DNA from: AC-32 sp963719275
Lineage (GTDB): Bacteria > Actinomycetota > Thermoleophilia > Gaiellales > Gaiellaceae
Direction of reading: 5' to 3'
NCBI GenBank assembly: GCA_963719275.1
Contig: CAVRBT010000020.1
Span: forward strand, 1-64,000
DNA length: 64,000 nt
Notes under the pieces: model-generated
The model's database searches: none
The model's input: the letters and a program-made list of their open reading frames with translations, nothing else
What the model was told of the DNA's origin: nothing
Made by a program: the position numbers and the translations under genes
Shown: in pieces, positions 16,834 through 25,000 of the stretch
Layout of the letters: every line of letters starts with the position of its first letter
How positions within the stretch are numbered: position 1 is the stretch's first letter

Positions 16834-17469
16834 CTAGGCGAGCAGTTGCGCCACGGCGGCGGCAAGGCCCGAGTCGCCCACGAGGATCGAGTGGATGCCT
16901 GCCTCGCGGGCGCTGCTCCGGTCGCGGGCGGTGTCACCGATCTCGACCGTCGCCTCGGCGGGCCAGCCGCCGGCGCGAGCGCGGGCGAGGTCGATCAGCT
17001 GCGCCCGCGACTCGGCATCGCAGCCGAACGCCCCCTGTCCGGCCTGAAAGAAACACGCCAGTCCGAGCCGCTCCATGCGCGCTCTCGCCATCGACTCCGG
17101 GTTGCCCGTGAGCAGCGCCGGGCGATGACCTGCGGCAGCGAGCCGCTCGAGCGCCTGCTCCGCGCCCGGTGCCGGACACCAGCCACTCGTGTCGGCGTGT
17201 GCGAAGAGTTCGACATAGCGCTCCGCGAAGCGCGGACACCACTCGGCGAGGCCGTCTGCAATTCGTTCCCCGTCGACGCCGGCCGCTTCGAGCACGAGCC
17301 GCCCGATCCGCAGCGAGGTCTGCCCCTCGTGGTCGATCTGCTCGATCGCGTCGTCGGGCAGCCGCACGCCGAATCGCTCCTGAAGCGTTTCGTGGAGCGC
17401 CCGGCCTGCGAGCGGGTCGTGCGTGAGGAAGAGCGTCCCGTCGACGTCGAGCAGGACGAGCAGCCGCAC
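16834..17469 (-). CDS. HAD-superfamily phosphatase
   Basis: 211 aa from GTG 17469, five nt after the era stop. Motif I is LLDVDGTL, motif II is LLTGNPE, and motif IV is the acidic GDTARDRSSAREAG. A helical cap of about 110 residues lies between I and II, as in phosphoglycolate-phosphatase-like enzymes. It would dephosphorylate a small metabolite; the substrate cannot be read from sequence. It lies between era and deoC in a tight minus-strand operon. Confidence 0.85.
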   Translation of the reverse strand: MRLLVLLDVDGTLFLTHDPLAGRALHETLQERFGVRLPDDAIEQIDHEGQTSLRIGRLVLEAAGVDGERIADGLAEWCPRFAERYVELFAHADTSGWCPAPGAEQALERLAAAGHRPALLTGNPESMARARMERLGLACFFQAGQGAFGCDAESRAQLIDLARARAGGWPAEATVEIGDTARDRSSAREAGIHSILVGDSGLAAAVAQLLA

Positions 17470-17474
17470 GCGGG

Positions 17475-18335
17475 TCAGATGCCGAGGCGTTCGAGCATCG
17501 CCTCGTCGCGCCTCCACCGAGGCCGTGTCTTCACGTTCAGCTCGAGGAAGACCGGGTGGCCGAGCAGCAGCTCGATCTCGGGGCGCGCGCGTGTGCCGAT
17601 CTGCTTCACGACGGAGCCCCCACGGCCGATCACGATCTGTTTCTGCGAATCGGTCTCGACGAAGATCGTGGCGCGGACGACCTTCTCGCCGACTTCGTCG
17701 ACTTCCACCGAGATCGCGTGCGGAACCTCCTCGCGCGTGAGCTGGAGCGCCTTTTCGCGGACGAGCTCGGCGATCTGGACCTCCGGCGCCAGGTCGGTGC
17801 GCTGCTCGGTCGGGTAGTAGGCCGGGCCCTCCGGGAGCAGCGCGACGAGGTCCCCGCGGAGCTCGTCGACGCCGTCGCCGGTGAGCGCACTGACGGGGTG
17901 GAGTGCGTGAAAGTCGCCGAGGCGGGCGGCGTTCTGCATCTGCTCGGCGATGTGCCCCGGCTTCAGGCGGTCGACCTTGTTCAACGCGATCACGACGGGC
18001 ACGCCGAGGCCGAAGACGCGCCCGGCGATGAAGCGGTCGCCCGCGCCGATCCGCTCGCGTGCCGATAGCACGAGGAGTACCGCCTCGACATCCTCGAGCG
18101 ACTGGTCGACGGTGCGCTGCATCCGCTCGGTGAGCGCGTCGCGCGGGCGCTGGAAGCCCGGGAGGTCGGCGAGCACGAGCTGGTAGTCGTCCCCGTTGAC
18201 GATCCCGGTGACGCGCCGCCGCGTCGTCTGCGGCTTGTCGGAGACGATCGCGACCTTCCCGCCGGTGAGCGCGTTTACGAGCGTCGACTTCCCGACGTTC
18301 GGCCGCCCCGCGATTGCGACTAACCCGCTCCTCAA
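17475..18335 (-). CDS. era: GTPase Era
   Basis: Ribosome-assembly GTPase that binds the 3' end of 16S rRNA; 286 aa. G1 is GRPNVGKST, G2 lies in TTRRR, G3 is DLPG, G4 NKVD and G5 SAL. The C-terminal KH domain shows GRGGSVVKQIG. The start is TTG 18335 behind a GGTGGGGGTGTGGGGG tract, which lets the protein begin three residues before the beta-1 strand as in other Era proteins. A small hairpin CCCCACC / GGTGGGG sits just upstream. cdd precedes it on the same strand. Confidence 0.94.
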   Translation of the reverse strand: MRSGLVAIAGRPNVGKSTLVNALTGGKVAIVSDKPQTTRRRVTGIVNGDDYQLVLADLPGFQRPRDALTERMQRTVDQSLEDVEAVLLVLSARERIGAGDRFIAGRVFGLGVPVVIALNKVDRLKPGHIAEQMQNAARLGDFHALHPVSALTGDGVDELRGDLVALLPEGPAYYPTEQRTDLAPEVQIAELVREKALQLTREEVPHAISVEVDEVGEKVVRATIFVETDSQKQIVIGRGGSVVKQIGTRARPEIELLLGHPVFLELNVKTRPRWRRDEAMLERLGI

Positions 18336-18480
18336 GCCCCCACACCCCCACCCAGGGTGGGGATGAATGCCCGCCGCCCTCGGCGGTGACGATACCCGCC
18401 GCCGGCGCACGCGTCTGCCACGCGTTTGTGACGGTTCTGCGTCGTTTTCGGCGGAGCCATGCTTCAGCTCTCTGCTCCGG

Positions 18481-18846
18481 TCAGTCGAGGTCCCACGTGT
18501 CGGGCAACAGCTCGGCGGGTGTATAGCTCACGAGGTCGCCGTCGCGGTTGCGGAAGGTGACCCGGTCGAGCCGGAACTCGTACAGCCACTGACGGCAGCC
18601 GCCGCAGGGCGACGCCGTGATCCCGATCGCCTCCAGGTCGCCCGGGCGGCAGCCCGCGGCGACCGCGCTCGAAATCGCGACCTTCTCGGCGCACACCCCG
18701 AGCGGGTAGGCCGCGTTCTCGACGTTGACCCCTTCGAAGATGCGCCCGTCACGGGCCCGCACCGCAGCGCCGACGCGGTAGTTCGAGTACGGCGCGTACG
18801 CGCGCTCCGCAGCCGCGATCGCGCGCTCGTACAGCTCCTCGCTCAG
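18481..18846 (-). CDS. cdd: Cytidine deaminase, apparent CTG start
   Basis: Deaminates cytidine/deoxycytidine for pyrimidine salvage; 121 aa. Zinc/catalytic motifs are CAEKVAI and PCGGCRQW, and the substrate motif is NVENAAYPLG. The family N-terminus (SEELYERAIAAAERAYAPYS) is encoded upstream of the first ordinary in-frame start (GTG 18762), which would delete the fold's first strand and helix. In that frame no ATG, GTG or TTG occurs before a stop codon. CTG at 18846, seven nt after a GAGG, gives a normal length. A sequence error cannot be excluded. It sits between dgkA and era, as in many bacteria. Confidence 0.88.
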   Translation of the reverse strand: MSEELYERAIAAAERAYAPYSNYRVGAAVRARDGRIFEGVNVENAAYPLGVCAEKVAISSAVAAGCRPGDLEAIGITASPCGGCRQWLYEFRLDRVTFRNRDGDLVSYTPAELLPDTWDLD

Positions 18847-18928
18847 AGGGCAACCTCGCGAGCGGTTCGTCGGACCCAGCCATGACGTTCAACCCGAGAT
18901 CTCCAGCCAAACTGGACGCGTAGCGTGC

Positions 18929-19657
18929 TCACGCGAGCACCTGAAAAACGACCAGCGTGACCAGCGCCCCGAGCGCACCGCCGTAGGCGACCTCGAGCGC
19001 CGAATGCGCTCCCGACTCGACCCGCGTCTGCGCCACGAGGAGCGCCATGATGAAGGTCAACGACGAGATCAGGAAGCGATGCGAGTCGCTGATGATGTAC
19101 GTCGCCGCCATCCAGCCGGCGAACGCGACCGCCGCGTGCCCGGACGGCAGGCCTCCACGCAGCGGCGTGCCGCGGCCGGTGTAGGCCTTCGTCGCGATCA
19201 CGACGATGACCGTGATCACCAGCGCGACCAACGTGATCTGGGCCGGCGCATCGCGGATCCGGTCGAGCACGCGCGAACTGCGGTCGGACACCTCGCCAGA
19301 GAAGACGAGGTAACCGATCGCGACCGCGTTCACCGTTGCGATCAGCACGGCGCCCGCGGCGATGTCCTTGGCGAGCTTCGCAAGCGGGTCGAACGACGTC
19401 GTCGCGACGTCGATCGCCTGTTCGATCGCCGAGTTGATCATCTCTGCGATGAACACGAACGCGATCGCGAGCAGGAGCGCGATCAGCTCCAGCTTCGAGA
19501 CACCGATCGCGACCGCGGCGACGAGCACGATCACCGCCACGAGGAAGTGGATCCGCATGTTCCGCTGGGTGCGGAGGACGTGGATGATCCCTTCGAGGGC
19601 AAAGTTGAAGCTCTCGAGGAGGTTTTGCGCCCGGCGCCTGGTCACGCGCTCCACCAC
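18929..19657 (-). CDS. DgkA-type lipid kinase fused to PAP2 phosphatase
   Basis: 242 aa, two membrane domains. Residues 1-120 match the DgkA/undecaprenol kinase family (SFNFALEGIIHVLRTQRNMR, EMINSAIEQAIDVATTSFDP, AKDIAAGAVLI). Residues 140-240 are a PAP2 phosphatase with GLPSGHAAVAFAG and the late ESGAHSALEVAYGG; the first motif, usually KxxxxxxRP, is KAYTGRGTPLRGG here. The fusion would both phosphorylate and dephosphorylate lipid carriers, probably undecaprenol/undecaprenyl phosphate in the envelope cycle. GTG start overlaps the ybeY end by 16 nt. Confidence 0.87.
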   Translation of the reverse strand: MVERVTRRRAQNLLESFNFALEGIIHVLRTQRNMRIHFLVAVIVLVAAVAIGVSKLELIALLLAIAFVFIAEMINSAIEQAIDVATTSFDPLAKLAKDIAAGAVLIATVNAVAIGYLVFSGEVSDRSSRVLDRIRDAPAQITLVALVITVIVVIATKAYTGRGTPLRGGLPSGHAAVAFAGWMAATYIISDSHRFLISSLTFIMALLVAQTRVESGAHSALEVAYGGALGALVTLVVFQVLA

Positions 19658-20019
19658 GCCTCCCTCGTCTCCATCTCCTCGCTGTGCTCGTGGCCGAGCA
19701 GGTGCAGCACGCCGTGCACGAGCGGCGGCCGCCAGGCGTCGCCGACCACCTGCGGACAGAGCACGGCGTCGCCGAGCTGGCGCGGGAGCCCCGGCGCGAG
19801 CTCCTCGCGGCCGTCGATCGGGAACGAGAGCACGTCCGTCACCTCATCGATCCCGAGGTGCTCGCGCTTGAGCGTCCGCATCTCGTCGGCGCCGACGAAG
19901 TGGAGCCCAAGCTCGCCCTCCTCGACGCCCTCGCCCACAAGCACGGTGCGCGCGAGCTCGGCCGCCGCCTCCTCGTCGACCTCCATGCCGCTGCGGTTCG
20001 ACACCTCGACCGAGATCAT
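19642..20019 (-). CDS. ybeY: Endoribonuclease YbeY
   Basis: Metal-dependent endoRNase for 16S rRNA 3' maturation and ribosome quality control; 125 aa, on the short side. The zinc motif HGVLHLLGHEH is complete (three His). Upstream strands ADEMRTLKREHLGIDEVTDV and VLSFPID are typical. ATG 20019. It lies between phoH (4 nt) and the dgkA-PAP2 gene (16-nt overlap), the usual phoH-ybeY-dgkA-cdd-era order. Confidence 0.95.
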   Translation of the reverse strand: MISVEVSNRSGMEVDEEAAAELARTVLVGEGVEEGELGLHFVGADEMRTLKREHLGIDEVTDVLSFPIDGREELAPGLPRQLGDAVLCPQVVGDAWRPPLVHGVLHLLGHEHSEEMETREAWWSA

Positions 20020-20023
20020 CGCG

Positions 20024-20983
20024 CTAGCGGCTGCGCTGGGTGCCCGTCTCCTCGGCGTGCTGTTTGTACGCCTCGACGATCCGCTGGACGAGCTTGTGGC
20101 GCACGACGTCCTCGTGGCCGAAGCGGATGAACGCGATCCCCTCGATCGCGCCGAGGATGTCCTGCACCTGGATCAGCCCGGACGCCTGCTCGCGCGGCAG
20201 GTCGATCTGCGTCACGTCGCCCGTCACGACGACCTTCGAGCCGAAGCCCAACCTCGTCAGGAACATCTGCATCTGCTCGGGGCTCGTGTTCTGTGCCTCG
20301 TCGAGGATGATGAACGAATCGTTCAGCGTGCGACCGCGCATGAAGGCGAGCGGCGCGACCTCGATTGTGCCCTTCTCCATGTAGGCCGCCAGCCGGTCGG
20401 GGTCGAGCATGTCGTAGAGCGCGTCGTAAAGCGGGCGCAGGTACGGGTCGACCTTCTCGAGGATGTCGCCGGGAAGGAAGCCGAGCCGTTCGCCCGCCTC
20501 CACCGCGGGGCGCGTGAGGATGATGCGGCCGACCTCCCGGGCCGACAGCGCCGCGACCGCCAGCGCCATCGCGAGGTAGGTCTTCCCGGTGCCGGCGGGA
20601 CCGATCGCGAACGTGACGGTGTGATTCCGAATGGCGTCGACGTAGCGCTTCTGGGTGACCGTCTTCGGCGAGATCTTCTTGCCGCGGTGCCGCCAGACGA
20701 CGTCCTCGAAGACGTCGCGGATGTCCTCCGCCTGGTCGATCGCCGCCAGCACGGCGTCGACCGTGCTCGGCCCGATCTCGTGCCCGCCCTCAACCAGCTC
20801 TGCGAGCTCGTCGACGACCGCACGCGCCTGCGCGACGTTGGGGTCGTCGCCCTCGATCGTCAGGCGGTTGCCGCGCAGGAGGAGGGTGATCCGGAGGCGC
20901 TCGCGCAGCGCGTCGAGGACGCCGTCGCCGACGGTTGCCAGCTCGGCGGCGACGTCGTTGGAAACCGAGAGAACTTCCTGCAC
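20024..20983 (-). CDS. phoH: PhoH-like ATPase
   Basis: Cytoplasmic P-loop ATPase linked to RNA processing; 319 aa. Walker A is GPAGTGKT near residue 130, Walker B IILDEAQNTS, and the family block LTRPAVEAGERLGFLPGD is intact. The N-terminal 90 residues form a KH-like region ending before TVTQKRYVDAI. GTG 20983. First gene of the phoH-ybeY-dgkA-cdd-era run. Upstream at 21046-21059 is a 14-mer that also occurs upstream of comEA. Confidence 0.95.
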   Translation of the reverse strand: MQEVLSVSNDVAAELATVGDGVLDALRERLRITLLLRGNRLTIEGDDPNVAQARAVVDELAELVEGGHEIGPSTVDAVLAAIDQAEDIRDVFEDVVWRHRGKKISPKTVTQKRYVDAIRNHTVTFAIGPAGTGKTYLAMALAVAALSAREVGRIILTRPAVEAGERLGFLPGDILEKVDPYLRPLYDALYDMLDPDRLAAYMEKGTIEVAPLAFMRGRTLNDSFIILDEAQNTSPEQMQMFLTRLGFGSKVVVTGDVTQIDLPREQASGLIQVQDILGAIEGIAFIRFGHEDVVRHKLVQRIVEAYKQHAEETGTQRSR

Positions 20984-21031
20984 TCGGGCTCAGTGTAGGC
21001 CGTCCCGCCGCGGTCGCGACGCTAGCCCGGG

Positions 21032-21059
21032 CGTGACGCTTTCGTCACGGAATCGGCAC
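21032..21059 (-). promoter_or_regulatory. Hairpin plus shared 14-mer upstream of phoH
   Basis: CGTGACG / CGTCACG stem (21032-21038 and 21043-21049), then CACGGAATCGGCAC at 21046-21059. The same 14-mer lies at 34483-34496 upstream of comEA in the same orientation. Position (about 65-75 nt before each start) suggests a promoter or regulator site; function is inferred only. Confidence 0.35.
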
Positions 21060-21134
21060 AGACATGCGCGCTCTGCACCAATAGGCTCGCAGTGGGGAGG
21101 AGGCCGGGCGCGCCTTGAACAGGGCGCAGGCCGG

Positions 21135-21578
21135 TCAGGCGAGCTTCTCGCGCACGAGCTGGCTCACCGCCGAGCCGTCCGCGCGACCGGCGACCTGCGG
21201 CATCACGTCCGCCATCACCCGCCCGATGTGGCGCATGCTCGTCGCGCCCACCTCGGCGATCGCGTCGTCGACGATCTCCTCGAGCTCCTCCTCGGACAGC
21301 GGCGCGGGCATGAACTCCTCGAGCACCGCGAGCTCGCGCTCCTCGCCCTCGGCCTGCTCGTCGCGGCCGGCGTCGCGGAACGCCTCCGCGGCCTCGGTTC
21401 GGCGCTTCCGCTCCCGCTGCAGCACCTGTAGCTCCTCGTCGTCGTGCAGCGGCCGCTGCAGCTCCTTCTCCGCGGAGCGCAGGCTCGCCAGAATCAACCG
21501 CAGCGTGTCGCGCCGCTCCGCGTCGCGCGCCGCCATCGCCTGCTTGAGCTCGTCCTCCAGGCGCGTGATCAGCGTCAT
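21135..21578 (-). CDS. yqeY: GatB/YqeY domain protein
   Basis: 147 aa, homologous to the tail domain of the GatB amidotransferase subunit, which contacts tRNA. It starts MTLITRLEDELKQAMAARD, followed by RRDTLRLILASL and KRRTEAAEAFRDAGR, and ends with SMRHIGRVMADVMPQVAGRA. The precise role of stand-alone YqeY is unknown. The ATG overlaps the HIT stop (ATGA). Last gene of the ten-gene murJ-to-yqeY run. Confidence 0.93.
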   Translation of the reverse strand: MTLITRLEDELKQAMAARDAERRDTLRLILASLRSAEKELQRPLHDDEELQVLQRERKRRTEAAEAFRDAGRDEQAEGEERELAVLEEFMPAPLSEEELEEIVDDAIAEVGATSMRHIGRVMADVMPQVAGRADGSAVSQLVREKLA

Positions 21579-21904
21579 CCCGCCATCCCCCAGACGCGGC
21601 CGCCGAGGACGTGCCAGTGCAGGTGGAACACGGTTTGGCCGGCGCCCTCCCCCACGTTCACGACCACGCGGTAGTCGTCGAGGCCGACCACGCGCGCGGT
21701 CTCGGCGACGAAATCCAGCATCCGCTTCGCCTCGTCCGGCGGGAACTCCGAGATCTCCCGGAAGCTCGATACGTGCCGCTCCGGCAGGACGAGCAGGTGC
21801 GTCTCGGCCTTCGGTGAGATGTCACGGATGGCGACGAAGCCGTCGCCCGCGTGCACGTGGTCGCCCTCGCGGACGAGCGTGCAGAAGAGGCAGTCCTCAG
21901 GCAG
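21575..21904 (-). CDS. HIT-family nucleotide hydrolase, apparent CTG start
   Basis: 109 aa. The HIT signature HLHWHVLGG is near the C-terminus, and the N-terminus CLFCTLVREGD matches HINT/HIT proteins that hydrolyse nucleoside phosphoramidates or dinucleotides. The family starts two to three residues before CLFC. Here the only codon in that place is CTG 21904, seven nt after GGAGGGG and overlapping the mtaB stop by 8 nt. Upstream in-frame starts lie deep in mtaB and would add a nonsense N-terminus. Confidence 0.88.
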   Translation of the reverse strand: MPEDCLFCTLVREGDHVHAGDGFVAIRDISPKAETHLLVLPERHVSSFREISEFPPDEAKRMLDFVAETARVVGLDDYRVVVNVGEGAGQTVFHLHWHVLGGRVWGMAG

Positions 21905-23087
21905 CCCGGATCCCCTCCTCGGTGACTTCGGCGGCGCGGACGCGGACGAGGTCGCCCACCCGGCCCTCGACCAGCCACGGCGAGTAGTCATCGCCGTAGC
22001 CGCGGCCGGGCCGGTCGACGAGGACGACGTCGGCGCGCCCGAGCTTCTCGCGCCAGCGCGCGAGGCTCGCAACGCGGGACGCCTCGCGTAGCCGCGCGCC
22101 GCGCTCGCGCTTCACCTCCGCCGAAACCGTGTCGGCGGCCGCGGTCGCCGTTCCGGGCCGCGGCGAGTACGGGAAGACGTGCACCTTCGTGATTCCGGCC
22201 GCCTCGACCAGGGCCAGCGTGCGGCGGAACGCCGCCTCGTCCTCGCCCGGGAAGCCGACGATTACATCCGTCGTCAGGTTAAAGTCGCCGAACGGCTCGA
22301 GCCGACGCAGGTAGGTCGCGGACCCGTAGCGCCGACCCATCGCCCCCAGCACACCGTCGTCGCCGGACTGCAGCGGCACGTGGAGGTGATGCGCGACGGC
22401 AGGCGTCTCGCGCAGCGCCGCCTCCAGTTCCCGACTCACATGGTTGATCTCGATCGACGAGAGCCGCAGGCGCGCCAGGCCCGGGACGGCACCGACCTCG
22501 CGGACGAGCCGCGGCAGGTCGTAGCGGGCCGCCCGGTCGCGGTAGCAGCCGAGGTTGATGCCGGTGAGCACGACCTCGCGGTGGCCCTGGCCGACGCGCC
22601 GCCGCACCTCGCGCAGCACTGCGTCGGCCGCCCGGCTGCGCGAGGCGCCGCGCACCTGCGGAATGACACAGAAGGCGCACGAGAAGCTGCAGCCGTCCTG
22701 CAGCTTCACGAACGCGCGCACGCGATCGAGCCGCGCGTCGGCGCGGACGCAGCCGATTGCCCCGACATCGCGCGCGACGACCGCCGGCGTGTCCTCGCTT
22801 CGGCGCGCTACCACGACGACGTTGTCCGGCAGACCGGCGAAACCGTCGGCGGAGAGCGACGCCCCGCAGCCCGTGACGTAGACGCGCCGGTGTGTGCGGG
22901 CAACCCGCGAGGCGGCGTGCCGAGACTTGCGCACGGCCTCGTGCGTGACGCAGCAGGTGTTCACCACCGCAACGTCCGCGGCGTCGTCGAGCTCGGAGTG
23001 CCCGTCGGCGAGCAGGCGCTCGCGGATCTCCTGGGCGTCGACGTGCGAGACCTTGCAGCCGAGAAAGCGAACCGAGAAGGTCGCCAC
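21897..23087 (-). CDS. mtaB: tRNA methylthiotransferase MtaB
   Basis: Radical-SAM enzyme that methylthiolates t6A37 in ANN-decoding tRNAs; 396 aa. N-terminal UPF0004 domain (FLGCKVSHVDAQ, VNTCCVTHEA, VTGCGA) supplies three Cys for the auxiliary cluster. The radical-SAM motif is CSFSCAFC, then TTDVIVGFPGE and VFPYSPRPGT. A C-terminal TRAM-like tail ends ADVVLVDRPGRGYGDDYSPW. GTG 23087; 11 nt after prmA. The E/F-site assignment as MtaB rather than MiaB rests on overall pattern and short length. Confidence 0.9.
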   Translation of the reverse strand: MATFSVRFLGCKVSHVDAQEIRERLLADGHSELDDAADVAVVNTCCVTHEAVRKSRHAASRVARTHRRVYVTGCGASLSADGFAGLPDNVVVVARRSEDTPAVVARDVGAIGCVRADARLDRVRAFVKLQDGCSFSCAFCVIPQVRGASRSRAADAVLREVRRRVGQGHREVVLTGINLGCYRDRAARYDLPRLVREVGAVPGLARLRLSSIEINHVSRELEAALRETPAVAHHLHVPLQSGDDGVLGAMGRRYGSATYLRRLEPFGDFNLTTDVIVGFPGEDEAAFRRTLALVEAAGITKVHVFPYSPRPGTATAAADTVSAEVKRERGARLREASRVASLARWREKLGRADVVLVDRPGRGYGDDYSPWLVEGRVGDLVRVRAAEVTEEGIRAA

Positions 23088-23098
23088 GGCGCGGGACT

Positions 23099-23860
23099 TT
23101 ACTCCTCGCGCCGAAAGACGTCCGCTGCCCAGCCGCTCTGAGTCAGCCGCCGCTCCCGCCTGAACCCGTCCCATTCGGCCACGTCGCCCTCGAGGTATCC
23201 GGACGTGACTATTGTCTTCGCGTCGAGTCGCGGCAGCAAACGCTCGGCCGCCTCCGCGGAAATGTTGGCGACCACGACCTCGGCCAATGGCAGGGGCTCC
23301 GAAAGCGCGTCTGCGCGGCGGCAGTCCAGCGTGACACCATTCACGGCGGCGTTCCGGAGGGTTGCCTCGACGGCGGCGGGATCGTGGTCGATGGCCGTCA
23401 CCGGCTCGAAACCCAGGCGCGCCGCGCCGATCGCGAGCACGCCCGAGCCGCAGCCGACGTCGAGCAGGCTCCCGCGCTCGACCTCGGCGATCAGCTGGAG
23501 GCAAAGCCGAGTCGTGGCATGGCCGCCGGTACCAAACGCGCGGCCTGGGTCGACGACGATCGCTTCCGCGTCGGCCGGCGGCTGTTCCCAGGGCGGCCCG
23601 ACCCAGAGCTGTCCGACACGGACCGGCCGGTGGAACTCGCGCCAGCGCTCCTCCCAGCCGCCCGTCACGTCTTCGGCGGCGACCTCGCCGAACGCCGCCC
23701 ACAGTCGCTCCTCGCCGGCGTCGTCGGTGTAGGCGACCAGCTCGAGACCGTCCGGGTGGTCGAGCTCCTCGAACCCCTCCGGGAAGAGCTCGAGCATCAG
23801 CGCACGCGCCACCTCGGCGCGTTCAGCGGGGACCGACGCGGAGACCCGGCGCAGGCTCAG
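23099..23860 (-). CDS. prmA: Ribosomal protein L11 methyltransferase, apparent CTG start
   Basis: 253 aa. The SAM-binding motif is LLDVGCGSGVLAIGAARLG, with the family blocks DPGRAFGTGGHATTRLCLQL and VVANISAE. It trimethylates L11 in other bacteria. The family N-terminus aligns from SLRRVSASVPAERAE. No ATG, GTG or TTG lies there, but CTG 23860 overlaps the dnaJ stop as CTGA, mimicking the ATGA overlaps seen elsewhere in this operon, with GAAGAG 12 nt upstream. Confidence 0.9.
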   Translation of the reverse strand: MSLRRVSASVPAERAEVARALMLELFPEGFEELDHPDGLELVAYTDDAGEERLWAAFGEVAAEDVTGGWEERWREFHRPVRVGQLWVGPPWEQPPADAEAIVVDPGRAFGTGGHATTRLCLQLIAEVERGSLLDVGCGSGVLAIGAARLGFEPVTAIDHDPAAVEATLRNAAVNGVTLDCRRADALSEPLPLAEVVVANISAEAAERLLPRLDAKTIVTSGYLEGDVAEWDGFRRERRLTQSGWAADVFRREE

Positions 23861-24975
23861 CGGAACGCGCTCTTCAGTTTTTTGAAGAACCCTTCGTCCG
23901 CCTCGTATGTCTCGGCACCGGCGCTGCGGTCGAAATCCTCCAGCAGGCGGCGCTGCTCCTCGGTCAGCCGTCGCGGCACCTGCACGTTGACAAGGACCCG
24001 CTGGTCGCCGCGCCCGAAGCCCTGCAGTACGGGCATGCCCCGGCCGCGCAGGACGCGCAGCGTTCCGGGTTGCGTGCCCGGCTCCAGCTCGAGCTCGACC
24101 TCGCCGTCCAGCGTCGGAACTTTCACGCTCGCCCCGAGGGCGGCATCGGTCATCGTCAGGTCGACCGTGCAGAAGATGTCGTTGCCCTCGCGCACGAAGC
24201 GCGGGTCGGGCTTCACGTGCACCTGGACGTACACATCGCCTGCGCGGCCGCCGAGCGCGCCGGCATGCCCTTCTCCCGAGATGCGGATCTGCTGGCCGTC
24301 GTGGATCCCCGCCGGCACCTGCACGTCGAGCGCGCGCTCCTCGACGGTGCGACCGGAACCCTCGCAGTCCAGGCACGGCTCCTCGACCACCTGCCCGAGG
24401 CCGCCGCACGCGGGGCACGTCTGCGAGCGGACGAACTCGCCGAACGCAGTGCGGGAGACTTGCTGCAGGCGCCCGCGGCCGCTGCAGGTGGCGCATGCGA
24501 CGGGCTGCGTCCCCGGCTTCGCGCCGCTTCCGCCGCAGGTCCCGCAGCTGACGGTGACCGGGAACGGCACCTGGCGCGCGACCCCGGTCGCAGCCTCTGC
24601 GAGCTCGATCTCGATCTGCGCAACGACGTCGGCGCCCCGCGCGCGGCGGGGCCTGGCGCCCATGCCGAACAGGTCGTCGCCGAAGAAGGCGCCGAAGAGG
24701 TCGGCGAGGCTGCCGAGGTCGAACGTCGTCGGCGTGAACCCGCCTCCGCGGAGCCCCTCGTGCCCGTAGCGGTCGTAGAGCTGGCGCGTCTCGGGTTTCG
24801 ATAGCACCTCGTAGGCCTCGACGACCTCACGGAAGCGCTCCTCCGCGTCAGGCTCGTTCGAGACGTCGGGGTGTAGCGTGCGCGCGAGCCGACGAAAGGC
24901 CTTCTTGATCACGGCTCCGTCGGCCGATCGTGAGACGCCGAGGAGCTCGTAGTAGTCGCGCTGGCTCGTCGCCAT
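23857..24975 (-). CDS. dnaJ: Chaperone DnaJ (type I)
   Basis: Hsp40 co-chaperone of DnaK; 372 aa. The J-domain has RTLHPDVS (HPD). A Gly/Phe-type region with GADVVAQ follows, then four zinc-finger repeats CGTCGGSG, CATCSGRG, CPACGGLG and CLDCEGSG, and substrate-binding C-domains ending in KKLKSAFR. ATG 24975. It follows hrcA by 25 nt, the usual heat-shock pairing. No CIRCE-like repeat is visible next to it. Confidence 0.97.
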   Translation of the reverse strand: MATSQRDYYELLGVSRSADGAVIKKAFRRLARTLHPDVSNEPDAEERFREVVEAYEVLSKPETRQLYDRYGHEGLRGGGFTPTTFDLGSLADLFGAFFGDDLFGMGARPRRARGADVVAQIEIELAEAATGVARQVPFPVTVSCGTCGGSGAKPGTQPVACATCSGRGRLQQVSRTAFGEFVRSQTCPACGGLGQVVEEPCLDCEGSGRTVEERALDVQVPAGIHDGQQIRISGEGHAGALGGRAGDVYVQVHVKPDPRFVREGNDIFCTVDLTMTDAALGASVKVPTLDGEVELELEPGTQPGTLRVLRGRGMPVLQGFGRGDQRVLVNVQVPRRLTEEQRRLLEDFDRSAGAETYEADEGFFKKLKSAFR

Positions 24976-25000
24976 CCTGGCTCGGAGGGTACCCCGCCCG

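Noticed and set aside
18350..18366. CCCCACC/GGTGGGG hairpin as terminator before era
   Set aside because: No T-run, and the G-rich side is the era ribosome-binding tract.
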